From an uncultured Gammaproteobacteria bacterium (GTDB taxonomy: Bacteria > Pseudomonadota > Gammaproteobacteria > Pseudomonadales > Pseudohongiellaceae): DNA of 64,000 bases. Each line of letters starts with the position of its first letter. The first letter of the stretch is position 1. The notes under the pieces are model-generated. The model saw only the letters and a program-made list of their open reading frames with translations, searched no databases and had not been told where the DNA came from. Below, piece by piece: positions 34,880 through 43,831 of this stretch. The position numbers and the translations under genes were made by a program. Location: contig CAJXVC010000002.1 of NCBI GenBank assembly GCA_913060975.1, forward strand, positions 310,001 through 374,000, in the 5' to 3' direction.

Positions 34880-35650
34880 GTGGCGACACCGATAATAGCA
34901 ATCGACAGACTCTGTAAGCGCTACCCGCTTCCCGACGACAAGAAACAAACCTTTCTTGCCGTAAATGAAGTGTCTCTCAGCATCGACGCCGGCGAAATAT
35001 TTGGCATTCTCGGCCCCAACGGTGCCGGGAAAACAACCACGCTGGAAATGCTCGAAGGCTTGAACGATATCGATAGTGGCACAGCAACTATTGATGGTAT
35101 CGATGTTGGCTCGTCACCCTTCAAGATCAAAGAAATTATTGGCGTGCAATTACAGGCCAATGAGTACTTCGACAATCTTTCCCTCGAAGAATTGCTGGTG
35201 CTTTTCGCCGCCCTTTACAACCGCAGTGTCGACAGTGGCGAACTACTCGACAAAGTTAATCTGCGTGACAAGGCAAAGGCCAAACCAGACAATCTGTCCG
35301 GGGGACAAAAGCAGCGTTTTTCGATCGCGTGTGCTTTGGTCAACAGCCCCAAAGTCCTCTTCCTCGATGAGCCTACTACCGGACTTGACCCACAAGCCAA
35401 GCGCAATCTATGGGATCTGGTTCGTGAACTGAACGCGGCCGGTATGACGATTGTATTGACGACGCATAACATGGAAGAAGCTGAAGTGCTGTGTCAGCGC
35501 ATTGCGATCATGGATCACGGCGAGCTCATTGCCCAGGGTACGCCACAGGAACTCATTCATGCTCATGCCCCGGAGCCACCAGCCGCCCCGATGCATGGCA
35601 ATCTCGAAGATGTTTTTCTGGTCCTGACCGGCCATGAGCTTAGGGAGTAG
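34880..35650 (+). CDS. ABC transporter ATP-binding protein
   Basis: A 256-residue ATPase. Walker A is GPNGAGKTTTLE near residue 45-55, the signature LSGGQKQRFSIACALV near 140, Walker B KVLFLDEPTTGLDP near 158, and the switch His LTTHNMEEAE. The pattern matches DrrA/CcmA-type exporters using ABC-2 permeases. The start is GTG with AGGA eight bases upstream. The permease gene follows after five bases. Substrate unknown; multidrug or lipid export is usual for this group. Confidence 0.93.
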   Translation: MATPIIAIDRLCKRYPLPDDKKQTFLAVNEVSLSIDAGEIFGILGPNGAGKTTTLEMLEGLNDIDSGTATIDGIDVGSSPFKIKEIIGVQLQANEYFDNLSLEELLVLFAALYNRSVDSGELLDKVNLRDKAKAKPDNLSGGQKQRFSIACALVNSPKVLFLDEPTTGLDPQAKRNLWDLVRELNAAGMTIVLTTHNMEEAEVLCQRIAIMDHGELIAQGTPQELIHAHAPEPPAAPMHGNLEDVFLVLTGHELRE

Positions 35651-35655
35651 CCGCC

Positions 35656-36753
35656 GTGTTAACCCGCTTACAATTGCATCTCGCTCGCGTTTTTTTGAAA
35701 ATTTTCCTGCGCGACAAGCAGTCTATTTTCTTCAGCCTGTTCTTCCCGATTATTTTCATGAGCGTCTTTGGCTTCATCAACAATGGCGAACAAGAGCCCG
35801 TTGATATCGGTGTTGTGAATACTTCCAGTGGGCCAGTAGCTGAAGATTTCATACAGCAATTGATCAATGACCCATTGTTCAATGTGACCGTAGGTTTGGA
35901 GTCCCGGCTACGGGAACAGCTCGAGGTTGGTGATCAGACCATGGTCTTGATTCTGCCTGAGCAAATGAATACCTCGGACAGCATCGATGCTACATCCCTG
36001 CGTGTATTAGTCGACGCCGCACAAGTCCAGCAATTGGGGATGATTATTCCCTTGCTGGAGCAGAAACTGCTGGCGATTGAGCGTGAATTCCGCGATATCG
36101 AACCACTGTTTACTCTTACTGTGGAAGATGTGCAGGCCCGGTCGCAACGCTACATAGATTTCCTCTTGCCAGGTTTGATGGCGTTTACACTCATGCAACT
36201 CAGTATTGCCGGGAGTGGATTCAATATTGTTGAGTATCGCCGCAAAGGCATTCTCAAACGCCTTTTTGTTACTCCGATTCAACCGAAAGACTTCATCGCG
36301 GCTATAGTTATGGCCCGGACGACAATCGTGCTTTTACAATTGAGCGTATTAATCGCGTTTGCGGTTTTTATACTCGATGTCAGAATTCTCGGTAATTTTG
36401 CGTCTTTCTTCCTGATTGTCATTCTCGGCACCTTCACTTTCCTCAATCTGGGATTCTGCCTCGGCAGTGTTGCCAAAACGCAGCAAGCTGTAATGGCTGT
36501 AGGCAACATCATTATCTTTCCTCAGATTTTTCTCTCTGGTGTTTTCTATCCCATCGAATCAATGCCGGAACTACTGCAGCCCATTGCCACGGTACTGCCG
36601 CTCAGTTTCGTGGCTACCGCGATGCGGGATATTGCTAACGAGGGTGCCAGTTTACTCGCCGTAGCACCCAGCCTGATAGGCATTGTTATATGGTTTATTA
36701 CCGGGTTTATCCTCGCCACGCGGCTGTTTGTCTGGAAAGAAGTCGCCAATTGA
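35656..36753 (+). CDS. ABC-2 type transporter permease
   Basis: A 365-residue permease with one N-terminal membrane segment, an extracytoplasmic domain (residues about 45-170), then five or six clustered helices including FLLPGLMAFTLMQLSIAG and the ABC-2 core LFVTPIQPKDFIAAIVMARTT and IIFPQIFLSGVFYPIESMP. The GTG start has GGGAG eight bases upstream. It pairs with the ATPase encoded immediately before it. Confidence 0.92.
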   Translation: MLTRLQLHLARVFLKIFLRDKQSIFFSLFFPIIFMSVFGFINNGEQEPVDIGVVNTSSGPVAEDFIQQLINDPLFNVTVGLESRLREQLEVGDQTMVLILPEQMNTSDSIDATSLRVLVDAAQVQQLGMIIPLLEQKLLAIEREFRDIEPLFTLTVEDVQARSQRYIDFLLPGLMAFTLMQLSIAGSGFNIVEYRRKGILKRLFVTPIQPKDFIAAIVMARTTIVLLQLSVLIAFAVFILDVRILGNFASFFLIVILGTFTFLNLGFCLGSVAKTQQAVMAVGNIIIFPQIFLSGVFYPIESMPELLQPIATVLPLSFVATAMRDIANEGASLLAVAPSLIGIVIWFITGFILATRLFVWKEVAN

Positions 36754-36792
36754 ATCTTGCCGGTTCTGGCACTGATTAAAGTCCTAACTTTT

Positions 36793-36912
36793 TATATAGG
36801 TTCAGAGCTTTCTATATGAATTCAGGGCTGTCTATATGAGTCCAGGACTATCTATAAGAGTTCACGACTGTCTCTATAGCTTCAAGACTGACGCCATAGG
36901 CTCAAGCATGGT
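36793..36912. repeat. 20-bp tandem repeat, six degenerate units
   Basis: Six contiguous 20-bp units start at 36793, 36813, 36833, 36853, 36873 and 36893; consensus TATATGAGTTCAGGACTGTC. Units 2-4 are closest (TATATGAATTCAGGGCTGTC, TATATGAGTCCAGGACTATC, TATAAGAGTTCACGACTGTC); the last two are eroded. The array lies 40 bases past the ABC permease stop in a 392-bp spacer before a cytochrome gene. There are no spacers, so it is not CRISPR. The remaining 230 bp before the cytochrome gene show nothing clear. Confidence 0.8.
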
Positions 36913-37145
36913 CAATGAATGAACCCGCATAGCAGTGCATTCGGCGTGAGCGGTGACATTCACTGAAAATTTGTACTATATTCGGCCAATGACAGGTCGG
37001 GGCACTGTCTACTGAACTGATTTAATGGGCTATATTGATGAACCGCTCTGACTAAATCGGTTGATTGAATGCATTGAAAGCTTTGCATGAATAGCCAAGT
37101 CGATTTATTACCAGGTATCCCAACCGAGGACACGGAGAAGAACTA

Positions 37146-37625
37146 ATGAAGAAAATTGTAGTAATGCTTTGCACACTGATGATCGCTGCTTCCGGCACAT
37201 TCTACACTGCCGTTGCGCAGGAAATGACACCGGAAGAGCGTGCAGCCGCGGCTGTGGATACGCGCAAATCCCTGTTCAAGATGCTGCTTTTTAATCTGGG
37301 ACCCATTGCTGGAATGGCTCGAGGTGCTGAATTCGATGCGGAAGTTGCTGAGCGTAACGCGCGCCGAATCGCCGTCATGGCCACCATGATTCCGGAAGTG
37401 CTGGCTACCGACACCAGCGCATTCGATGACATCGAAACCACTGCTCTGGATTCAATCTGGTCCAATCAGGATGATATTGCGGTCAAGGCACAAGCTTTGA
37501 TCGATAATGCCAATGCCTTTGCCGATGCGGCAGCAACCGGTGAACGTTCAGCCGCACTGCGGACCTTTCAGGCTTTCGGTAGCACTTGTGGTAACTGTCA
37601 CGACGAGTATCGCGTCGACGACTAG
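37146..37625 (+). CDS. cytochrome c-prime-like protein
   Basis: A 159-residue secreted protein: signal peptide ending near AVAQ, a four-helix layout with C-terminal heme motif CGNCHDEYR at about residue 149-153, which is the arrangement of class II cytochromes (c-prime, CytC_2). Such proteins bind NO or take part in periplasmic electron transfer. GGAG lies eight bases before ATG. A strong terminator follows. No electron-transfer partner is adjacent on this strand. Confidence 0.87.
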   Translation: MKKIVVMLCTLMIAASGTFYTAVAQEMTPEERAAAAVDTRKSLFKMLLFNLGPIAGMARGAEFDAEVAERNARRIAVMATMIPEVLATDTSAFDDIETTALDSIWSNQDDIAVKAQALIDNANAFADAAATGERSAALRTFQAFGSTCGNCHDEYRVDD

Positions 37626-37650
37626 ATATCAGGCAAGCAGTTAGGCATAA

Positions 37651-37677
37651 AAAAGCAGCCTTCAGGCTGCTTTTTTT
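37651..37677. terminator. bidirectional rho-independent terminator
   Basis: The stem GCAGCC-TTCA-GGCTGC (37655-37670) has an A run before it and seven T after it, so it can end transcription both of the cytochrome c-prime gene and of the convergent diheme cytochrome gene whose stop is at 37704. Confidence 0.9.
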
Positions 37678-37703
37678 ATGACTGACAAAACTGGCTAGTG
37701 CAG

Positions 37704-38585
37704 CTATTGAGGTGGATTGTGTCTGGTAAAGAAAATCGCCAAAGCCATGCGGTCTTCATCAGTCAATAAACTGGTGTTGTGCTCGATCACATCACTCATC
37801 TCCCCACCAACAAATTCGTCATTGGGTTTCAAGCCCAACAACAAGAACAGATCAAAGGCACTGGCGCTCCAATCGACCAATGCATCGGCATCAATAGCTT
37901 CGATCGTATCCTCGCCCATTGTGGCTCCGGCATATTCGCGGTTCAGGTCAGGAATGCCCAGCGAATCTCTCGGTGTATGACACTCGCCACAATGACCAAG
38001 GTTGCGCGCCAAATAAGCACCTCGCGCCAATTGTTCATCATCAAAATCAGCCTGCTCGGGCTGGCGGAAGTCCGCTAACTTGTTCCAACCAGCCACTGCC
38101 CAGCGATTGAGCCAAGCCGGGGTATCAGCTTCTGGCACGCTATTGCTGACAGGTTCCAGTGATTGCAGATAGGCCGCCATAGCTAAAACGTCACGATCAG
38201 TTAGCCCACTGTAAGCACGATAGGGAAATGCCGGGTAGTAGAAACTGCCAGAAGGCGTGCGGCCATGCTTGAGGGCCAACAGAAAATCGTTGCCGGTCCA
38301 GTTGCCAATACCTGTGTCGGGATCAGGCGTAATATTGGGTGCGTAGAACGTGCCAAAATCTGACTCAAGGGGCAGCCCGCCGGCCAGGGTTTCCTCCATG
38401 CCTTCGCGCTGACCGGCATGGCAGGACACGCAACCGCCGGCGGTGACCAAATAGGCGCCTCGCTCAATGGCTGCGGCTGTGCGCGGAATCTCACGGCTGC
38501 CTACATCAGGTACGGCGAACATCCAGTAACTGCCACCACCAAACAGTAAACCTAACAGGACTAACATGATCAATTTGAATTTCAT
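37704..38585 (-). CDS. membrane-anchored diheme cytochrome c
   Basis: A 293-residue protein with an N-terminal hydrophobic segment (LIMLVLLGLLFGGGSYWMF), acting as signal or anchor, and two heme motifs, CVSCHAGQ near residue 53 and CGECHTPRD near 198. Segments such as FGTFYAPNITPDPDTGIGNW and LALKHGRTPSGSFYYPAFPY are typical of cytochrome subunits of periplasmic alcohol, aldehyde or sugar dehydrogenases, which usually have three hemes; only two are present. The matching dehydrogenase is not in the window. Confidence 0.87.
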   Translation of the reverse strand: MKFKLIMLVLLGLLFGGGSYWMFAVPDVGSREIPRTAAAIERGAYLVTAGGCVSCHAGQREGMEETLAGGLPLESDFGTFYAPNITPDPDTGIGNWTGNDFLLALKHGRTPSGSFYYPAFPYRAYSGLTDRDVLAMAAYLQSLEPVSNSVPEADTPAWLNRWAVAGWNKLADFRQPEQADFDDEQLARGAYLARNLGHCGECHTPRDSLGIPDLNREYAGATMGEDTIEAIDADALVDWSASAFDLFLLLGLKPNDEFVGGEMSDVIEHNTSLLTDEDRMALAIFFTRHNPPQ

Positions 38586-38808
38586 GCTTATAGCTTAAAC
38601 CAGATTGTCGTCAATTGCCGCTATCAGTTAGGTGACTGGTCGCAGTTGACAGCAATACTGTCCACACGATTTCTCGCCAAACTGCTCAGGAGTACAATCA
38701 AGGCGTTAGTACAACATTGCCCGCCTTGTCCTGCATACAAAGGAGTCGGTAAACTGCAAAACATCAACTTTCTGATCACAGCCTGCTTGGCATACGGTAT
38801 CGCTCTTG

Positions 38809-39282
38809 TTGGAATTCGAACACATAGTGCAGGTCAATGATCTTACTAATAGTGGTCTGGCCGCATTGACCCGCAGCCAACTATGGCAAGGCTTGCTATT
38901 GCGAGCCCGCAACCCCGAAAGATTCAATCCTGGCCTGCAATGCCTGGCCCAGCCTATCGTGAACAATCAATTTCTGCGCAATATAGAGGCGGGTGAATTC
39001 ACTTTTGTTGAACAGGTTACACTGGAGCCTGAGGCAGCCATTCACACCGAAACAGTTTCAGACCTGAAGCAATTGCATGCGGAAAGTACCGCTAGAATTG
39101 AAGAGCCGCAACCAGGCTATCTGTTTGTGCGTTTCAGCTATAAACGTGAGTTGGAAGTGACTACAGACGCTGTGGATGTCGCTGAACATTTGAAGTCAGC
39201 TTACGTGCAGGTGGATCGTGATGCCGTCGCGCTGATTCGCCTGCTCGCCGAATCCGAACTCTTCGATCAGAGTATTAACTAA
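38809..39282 (+). CDS. AtaL-like (DUF1857) SRPBCC protein
   Basis: A 157-residue protein starting EFEHIVQVND and continuing LTRSQLWQGLLLRARNPERF, the hallmark opening of the AtaL/DUF1857 family of START-like proteins. The frame is closed by a stop at 38773 with no ATG after it, so TTG must start it; TTG 38809 (or 38806) places the family N-terminus correctly, although the ribosome site is weak. It is a cytosolic ligand-binding fold; function unknown. Confidence 0.82.
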   Translation: MEFEHIVQVNDLTNSGLAALTRSQLWQGLLLRARNPERFNPGLQCLAQPIVNNQFLRNIEAGEFTFVEQVTLEPEAAIHTETVSDLKQLHAESTARIEEPQPGYLFVRFSYKRELEVTTDAVDVAEHLKSAYVQVDRDAVALIRLLAESELFDQSIN

Positions 39283-39297
39283 GCACTCACGCCTGAA

Positions 39298-40266
39298 TTA
39301 CTGCGGCGTAATAACAAGTCGAAAGCCGATAGTGTCGCTGCGCACACCGGGGTCTACAGCGCCGCGCACAGCAGTGCGTACGTTGTTCGCTGAATCTGAA
39401 TATGAGCCGCCACGCATCACATAGAGTGGATCGCCATCAGCCAACGTCGTCTCTTCTGCCGGATCGTAGGGATAGTCTTGCAACGGACTACGGGTCAGCT
39501 CCCACACATTACCGGCCATGTCAGACAATCCATAAGCACAGTCCACGCAGGACCTCGAACCCACAGGCAGAGTCGCTTCGCTATTAAAATTGGCGAATGC
39601 GGTTTGCGGACGAGCACCCCAGGGGAAAACCCTGCCGTCAGTACTGCGAGCTGCTTTCTCCCATTCCGCCTCGCTGGGGAGAATCACCCGGCCACCGTTT
39701 TCCAAAATTGTCCGCAACGCTTGCGGCGTTTGCTCTGAATCAAGTAGCTGCGTCTGTAGCCAGCGCCCATAAGCCAATGCCTCAGGCCAGGTGACGTTAG
39801 TAATTGGATAGGCGCCACCGGGTGAACCTGCGGTTGCTGCCGTACCAACTCCCGTATCGCGCACAAACGCATTGAACTGCGCTGCAGTAGTTTCGAATTG
39901 CGCGATGTAGAAAGCCGGTAGAGACACCTCACCCTGACGTTCAAGATTGGACCAGCGTTCGTTCTGATAGGCCATCCGGTCAAGTGCCGGATTGCTACCC
40001 ATGGTGAAAGTACCAGCGGGAATTTCGACAAAACCCAGCATTGGCGCATCGGGCAGAAAGAAGACATCGGCACGAAAGCCATCAAGATTTTCGGTCAGTC
40101 GGGTATTACTATTCTGGTCGGACTGGTCGAGTGACGCCTGGTATTGCAGCCACCAGGCAACAAACACGATCATCACAACCATGATGCTGAAACCTAATGT
40201 ACGACCTGGCGTTTTGTTTAGTGCCTGCTCAGACCCACCGGGAGTAGGGGCCGACTGTTTCGTCAT
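39298..40266 (-). CDS. SUMF1/FGE-domain membrane-anchored protein
   Basis: A 322-residue protein with an N-terminal membrane anchor (LGFSIMVVMIVFVAWWLQY) and an extracytoplasmic SUMF1 domain: FVEIPAGTFTMGSNPALDR, YPITNVTWPEALAYGRWL, RVILPSEAEWEKAAR, GLSDMAGNVWELTRS and YVMRGGSYSD then IGFRLV. The catalytic cysteines of true formylglycine-generating enzyme (just before GFR) are absent, so it is not expected to make formylglycine; SCVDCAYG supplies the only Cys pair. Its ATG overlaps the stop of the NqrB/RnfD-like gene (ATGA), so it is the second gene of that operon. Confidence 0.86.
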   Translation of the reverse strand: MTKQSAPTPGGSEQALNKTPGRTLGFSIMVVMIVFVAWWLQYQASLDQSDQNSNTRLTENLDGFRADVFFLPDAPMLGFVEIPAGTFTMGSNPALDRMAYQNERWSNLERQGEVSLPAFYIAQFETTAAQFNAFVRDTGVGTAATAGSPGGAYPITNVTWPEALAYGRWLQTQLLDSEQTPQALRTILENGGRVILPSEAEWEKAARSTDGRVFPWGARPQTAFANFNSEATLPVGSRSCVDCAYGLSDMAGNVWELTRSPLQDYPYDPAEETTLADGDPLYVMRGGSYSDSANNVRTAVRGAVDPGVRSDTIGFRLVITPQ

Positions 40267-41855
40267 GTCTGATTCCCGCTACGCTGACAAGCAAACGACC
40301 AATTGTGATTACAGGCGCGCTCATAAAGTTCAGGCAAGGGGGCTTCCATCAAGTTCTGACCACCTTCTCGCAACAACAACCGTAGATCCAACTCACGTGG
40401 CTCAGCTCGCGCGATCGAGTCCTGCTCAAGCAGATTGACGCAACCAGCCTGGAACTTCAGCTCACAGGCCCGGGCAAAGAATGCCAGAGCAAGATCCTCA
40501 TCTGCCGCGACGATCTGTGCCTCGCGGTAATGCGCGCCAAGTTCATTACAGGCCCAGGCTGCGTTGTCATTGCAGTAAGTTCGCTCCAGTTGTACCAATC
40601 GCTCACAAGCGTTGGGCAGGCCGTCGGCGCAGGCTTGCTCCCAGAAAGGCAAACTGTCGCCAGTATGCTGGCCGTCCATTTTGCCAAACAGACTCATGGC
40701 GCCAAAAAACAGAATCCAGATCGCCATGTGTGCGACGTTACCGCGGCCACCGAACCAACTATTACGCCAAACATTAGTGATGGCTTCCGAATCAATAGAA
40801 CGCACGGTTTTATCGATCGCAATCACACTCAGGTTGAGTAGTGGCACGCACAATAGTTTGTCATAGAAAGTAGGAGTGCCAAGTGCCCCAAGTAATGTGT
40901 ACAAACCGAAAACCCCCAGGCCATACAGCACACCAAAAAATACTTTGCCCAACGGCGTGCGCGGCGAAGTCGACGGGTCTGTGATCAACAGGTGCAGACC
41001 GAGGAAAACAGCCGCCGGGATTTCCGAATCAAGAAAGTAGGGCACGCCTGTGCTGGCCGAATACAAGGCACTGAAACCCAGCAGCGTGATCGCCGCCATG
41101 CCCGCTACCAGAGTGATCGAGAAGAAATACATGACCACGAGACCAGCCAGAAACAGAAACGTGTAAATATTCGGCGCCAGCGTCAACGTGGACGCAATCT
41201 CCTGCCCCCAGGTCAGATGCGTCGTATTGGTGAGAATAAGAACAAGGGAAAACAAACCCAGCGCGAATGCAGAAGGATTAAATATATGTACATTGCGGCC
41301 TTCGCGGTTCCAGCGCACATACTCTTTACCCAGAAAGCCCAGCGCGATCATTAGAAACTGCATGTAGAACCAGTCGTCACGGAACCACAGGAAGAGATTA
41401 ACGCTAAGAATAATGGGCACCGGACCAAAGCCCAGGGTGTAATCACGACGTCTTGCCCAGGACAGCAACATGTCGAAAGCGTAGGCAAAGATAATTTGCG
41501 CCAGAATCAGCCATGCGTGTTCGTACACCGGCCGCCAAAAAAACCCCCAGTAAAGGTAAACACTGGACTGCACCATGGCCTGCACATAATGCTGCGGCCG
41601 CAGCAGCACGTGGAAGCCGTAGCTACTGCCGATGCGATTCACCAGAAAAAGCTGGTAGGCCTGCCAGATGAGCAAGACAGCAACAGTGCCGTAGAACGAC
41701 GCCGCCAATGTGGCATTTTCCTGTACCCGCGGCACGAAGGATAACAGCAACAGGGCAGCGGTCAGGCCCAATGCTACAGGCAACTTGCCCAACGCCAGCC
41801 CACCACCGGATGCAGTGTTTGAGTTGGGCTTGTCGGCCTGTGTGCTTGAAGTCAT
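40263..41855 (-). CDS. NqrB/RnfD-like membrane protein with cysteine-paired Sel1-like tail
   Basis: A 530-residue protein. Residues about 25-385 contain about ten membrane helices with NqrB/RnfD-family features: HIFNPSAFALGLFSLVLI and LLITDPSTSPRTPLGKVFFG, the latter like the D-x-x-T-S-P segment of RnfD. After the last helix (AIWILFFGAMSLFGKM) a soluble tail of about 130 residues carries four exact C-x7-C pairs (CADGLPNAC, CNDNAAWAC, CELKFQAGC, CNHNWSFAC), the pattern of Sel1-like, disulfide-bonded repeats, so this tail is probably periplasmic. No other nqr or rnf gene is nearby. Function unknown; membrane redox chemistry or cofactor handling is an inference. Confidence 0.72.
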   Translation of the reverse strand: MTSSTQADKPNSNTASGGGLALGKLPVALGLTAALLLLSFVPRVQENATLAASFYGTVAVLLIWQAYQLFLVNRIGSSYGFHVLLRPQHYVQAMVQSSVYLYWGFFWRPVYEHAWLILAQIIFAYAFDMLLSWARRRDYTLGFGPVPIILSVNLFLWFRDDWFYMQFLMIALGFLGKEYVRWNREGRNVHIFNPSAFALGLFSLVLILTNTTHLTWGQEIASTLTLAPNIYTFLFLAGLVVMYFFSITLVAGMAAITLLGFSALYSASTGVPYFLDSEIPAAVFLGLHLLITDPSTSPRTPLGKVFFGVLYGLGVFGLYTLLGALGTPTFYDKLLCVPLLNLSVIAIDKTVRSIDSEAITNVWRNSWFGGRGNVAHMAIWILFFGAMSLFGKMDGQHTGDSLPFWEQACADGLPNACERLVQLERTYCNDNAAWACNELGAHYREAQIVAADEDLALAFFARACELKFQAGCVNLLEQDSIARAEPRELDLRLLLREGGQNLMEAPLPELYERACNHNWSFACQRSGNQT

Positions 41856-42120
41856 GGAATGTCCTGTAAAGGCTGGCTAGCGCCTGCAATCCGAAGGCTC
41901 GGAAGCATAGCCTAGCTCCCAGACCAATTCAATTTCCCTCAGTATCCGCCAGTCCTCTTGCGTAAAACCCGTTCCGCAATCGCCTTTCCCGAGCAACTGC
42001 TTGTCAGATTGGCCTTGAAAATCCCCGGAATCAGGCGTACTTTCAGTGGCTTACCAAAAGGTGTTACGCAGTTAAAGACACCGATAAAAATAAGACAACA
42101 ATAATAAATCGGAGGTTCAT

Positions 42121-43125
42121 ATGACCGCACGAACCCTGCCCCTGCTGCCCGCTGCCCTGCTAGGCCTGTTGGTCGCGCCAATGACGCTGGCCCAGGAAGA
42201 CATTCCCCGAACTGCGTATGGCCATCCTGATTTACAGGGCACTTACACCTTCCGCACGATCACCCCTCTGCAGCGACCAGTTGAGCTTGCTGACAAGGAA
42301 ACGCTGACTCCTGAAGAAGCAGCGGAGTGGGAAGCCTATGAGAATCGCCGACAGAACCGCGATCTGATCATCGATTCAGTCGGCGGTGCCGGCTATCCAC
42401 CCGGAGTCATTTCCTACAACGAATTCTGGTATGAGCGAGGCAGCGAAACCATCGAGAGTCGCCGCACGTCGCTGATCTACGATCCCCCCAATGGCCGCAT
42501 GCCCGAATTCAATGCCGCAGGCCGGGAACGCCGCGCTGAATACAGCCAGATGGTCTTCGAAAGTGCCGGACCGGAAGGACGTACTACCGTGGATCGTTGT
42601 CTCACTGGTTTTGTCGCTGGTCCACCCATGATTCCCGGGTCCTACAACAACAATATGCAAATCGTGCAGACTGCAGATCATGTGATGATTCTCAACGAAA
42701 TGGTCCACTCTGCACGCATTATTCGCCTCGACAGTGAGCATCACACCAAGCAGTTAAAGTGGGAAGGCGATTCGATCGGTTACTGGGAAGGCGATACGCT
42801 GGTGATTCATACCCGTAACTGGTACCACGATTACAATCTGCGCGGCATGTCTGATCAAGCTGAAGTGACTGAGCGCATTACTTATATCGATGAGAATACG
42901 CTGGGGTATGACTTTACTGTGGAAGACCCGCTGTCCTGGGATGAGCCCTGGTCTGCGCGGCTGCCACTGCGGCGCTCTGAAGATCCCGTCTATGAGTACG
43001 CCTGCCACGAAGGCAATCATGGCCTGATGGGTATTCTGGCTGGCTGGCGCCGCTACGAAGTCATGGGCTTCAATGGCGATGGTTCGCCAAAATCTGAAAC
43101 TGGCACCGTGCAGCTCGAAGAGTAG
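42121..43125 (+). CDS. secreted protein of an uncharacterised family
   Basis: A 334-residue exported protein, signal peptide ending near MTLAQ, then RTAYGHPDLQGTYTFR. Conserved-looking blocks are DRCLTGFVAGPP, NNNMQIVQTADHVMILNEMVHSARI, KWEGDSIGYWEGDTLVIHT and YEYACHEGNHGLMGILAG. I recognise this pattern as a family common in marine gammaproteobacteria and acidobacteria, but know no function. GGAGG lies just before ATG and a strong terminator follows, so it is a single-gene unit. Confidence 0.75.
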   Translation: MTARTLPLLPAALLGLLVAPMTLAQEDIPRTAYGHPDLQGTYTFRTITPLQRPVELADKETLTPEEAAEWEAYENRRQNRDLIIDSVGGAGYPPGVISYNEFWYERGSETIESRRTSLIYDPPNGRMPEFNAAGRERRAEYSQMVFESAGPEGRTTVDRCLTGFVAGPPMIPGSYNNNMQIVQTADHVMILNEMVHSARIIRLDSEHHTKQLKWEGDSIGYWEGDTLVIHTRNWYHDYNLRGMSDQAEVTERITYIDENTLGYDFTVEDPLSWDEPWSARLPLRRSEDPVYEYACHEGNHGLMGILAGWRRYEVMGFNGDGSPKSETGTVQLEE

Positions 43126-43176
43126 ACTTACTTTCCTCGCACGAAAACGCGCTTGAAGCGCGTAGTGTTAATCCCG

Positions 43177-43211
43177 AAGGCCGGCCCACGAAACAATGTG
43201 CCGGCCTTTTT
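43177..43211 (+). terminator. rho-independent terminator
   Basis: AAGGCCGGC (43177-43185) pairs with GCCGGCCTT (43200-43208) around a 14-base loop, followed by T residues. It ends the transcript of the secreted protein gene 52 bases upstream. Confidence 0.85.
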
Positions 43212-43378
43212 CGTGGGTATGAATTACTGCAGACGAAACCCGGGTAGCAATTCCAGTCCGCGAATATTGCAGCCAGCGCGATACCGGCTTTTTTATTGGT
43301 GGCGCTGTTGTGTAAACTAGATGGCCTTGTAAATTGTTTGACGCCGCTACCTCGGCTGACGGGTTCAGACTCATTATT

Positions 43379-43819
43379 ATGAAAAAACTCTCGGCAACAT
43401 TCCTGTATCTGCTCACACCTCTGTTGTTGCTTTTACCGACCAGCGCCATTGCGGTGGATTCGGTATTTGTGCAATCGCGGTTGGACTACAACGCCATTCT
43501 CATCAGCGGTGTGGATGTGCTGTTCGTGTATGACGATGCGGCGCTCGAATACATGCCACAGACGAAAAGCAGTTGGTTCTCCGGCAAGCGCCAGTTCCTT
43601 GAGCAAGCCGGTGATGCGATCGATCTGGTCAGTGTGTTTGTGCCGCAGGGATTTGATTCGGAAATGATCAGCATGCCCGAACGCAAAGACGAGGCTGTCA
43701 AAGTGTTTGTTGTGGCGCAGCACGATGCTTCAAGCCGGGCGCCGATCGATATCACCGACTACGCTCACGTGCTGGTGGAGATAAACGAATTCGGCATCAT
43801 CGTGTCGCGCCGGGACTAA
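43379..43819 (+). CDS. secreted hypothetical protein, 146 aa
   Basis: A 146-residue protein with a clear signal peptide (MKKLSATFLYLLTPLLLLLP to TSAIA) and a mature domain of mixed beta strands: VFVQSRLDYNAILISGVDVLFVYDD and KVFVVAQHDASSRAPIDITDY. I do not recognise it. The frame opens at 43334, but ATG 43379 gives the signal peptide. The LysE gene begins 12 bases after the stop, so the two are probably co-transcribed. Confidence 0.65.
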   Translation: MKKLSATFLYLLTPLLLLLPTSAIAVDSVFVQSRLDYNAILISGVDVLFVYDDAALEYMPQTKSSWFSGKRQFLEQAGDAIDLVSVFVPQGFDSEMISMPERKDEAVKVFVVAQHDASSRAPIDITDYAHVLVEINEFGIIVSRRD

Positions 43820-43831
43820 AGGACTGAAACC

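Noticed and set aside
36793-36912. CRISPR array
   Set aside because: The 20-bp units are contiguous with no unique spacers between them, and no cas gene is in the window.
39298-40266. true formylglycine-generating enzyme
   Set aside because: The SUMF1 fold is present, but the catalytic cysteines before the final GFR motif are missing and no sulfatase gene is nearby.
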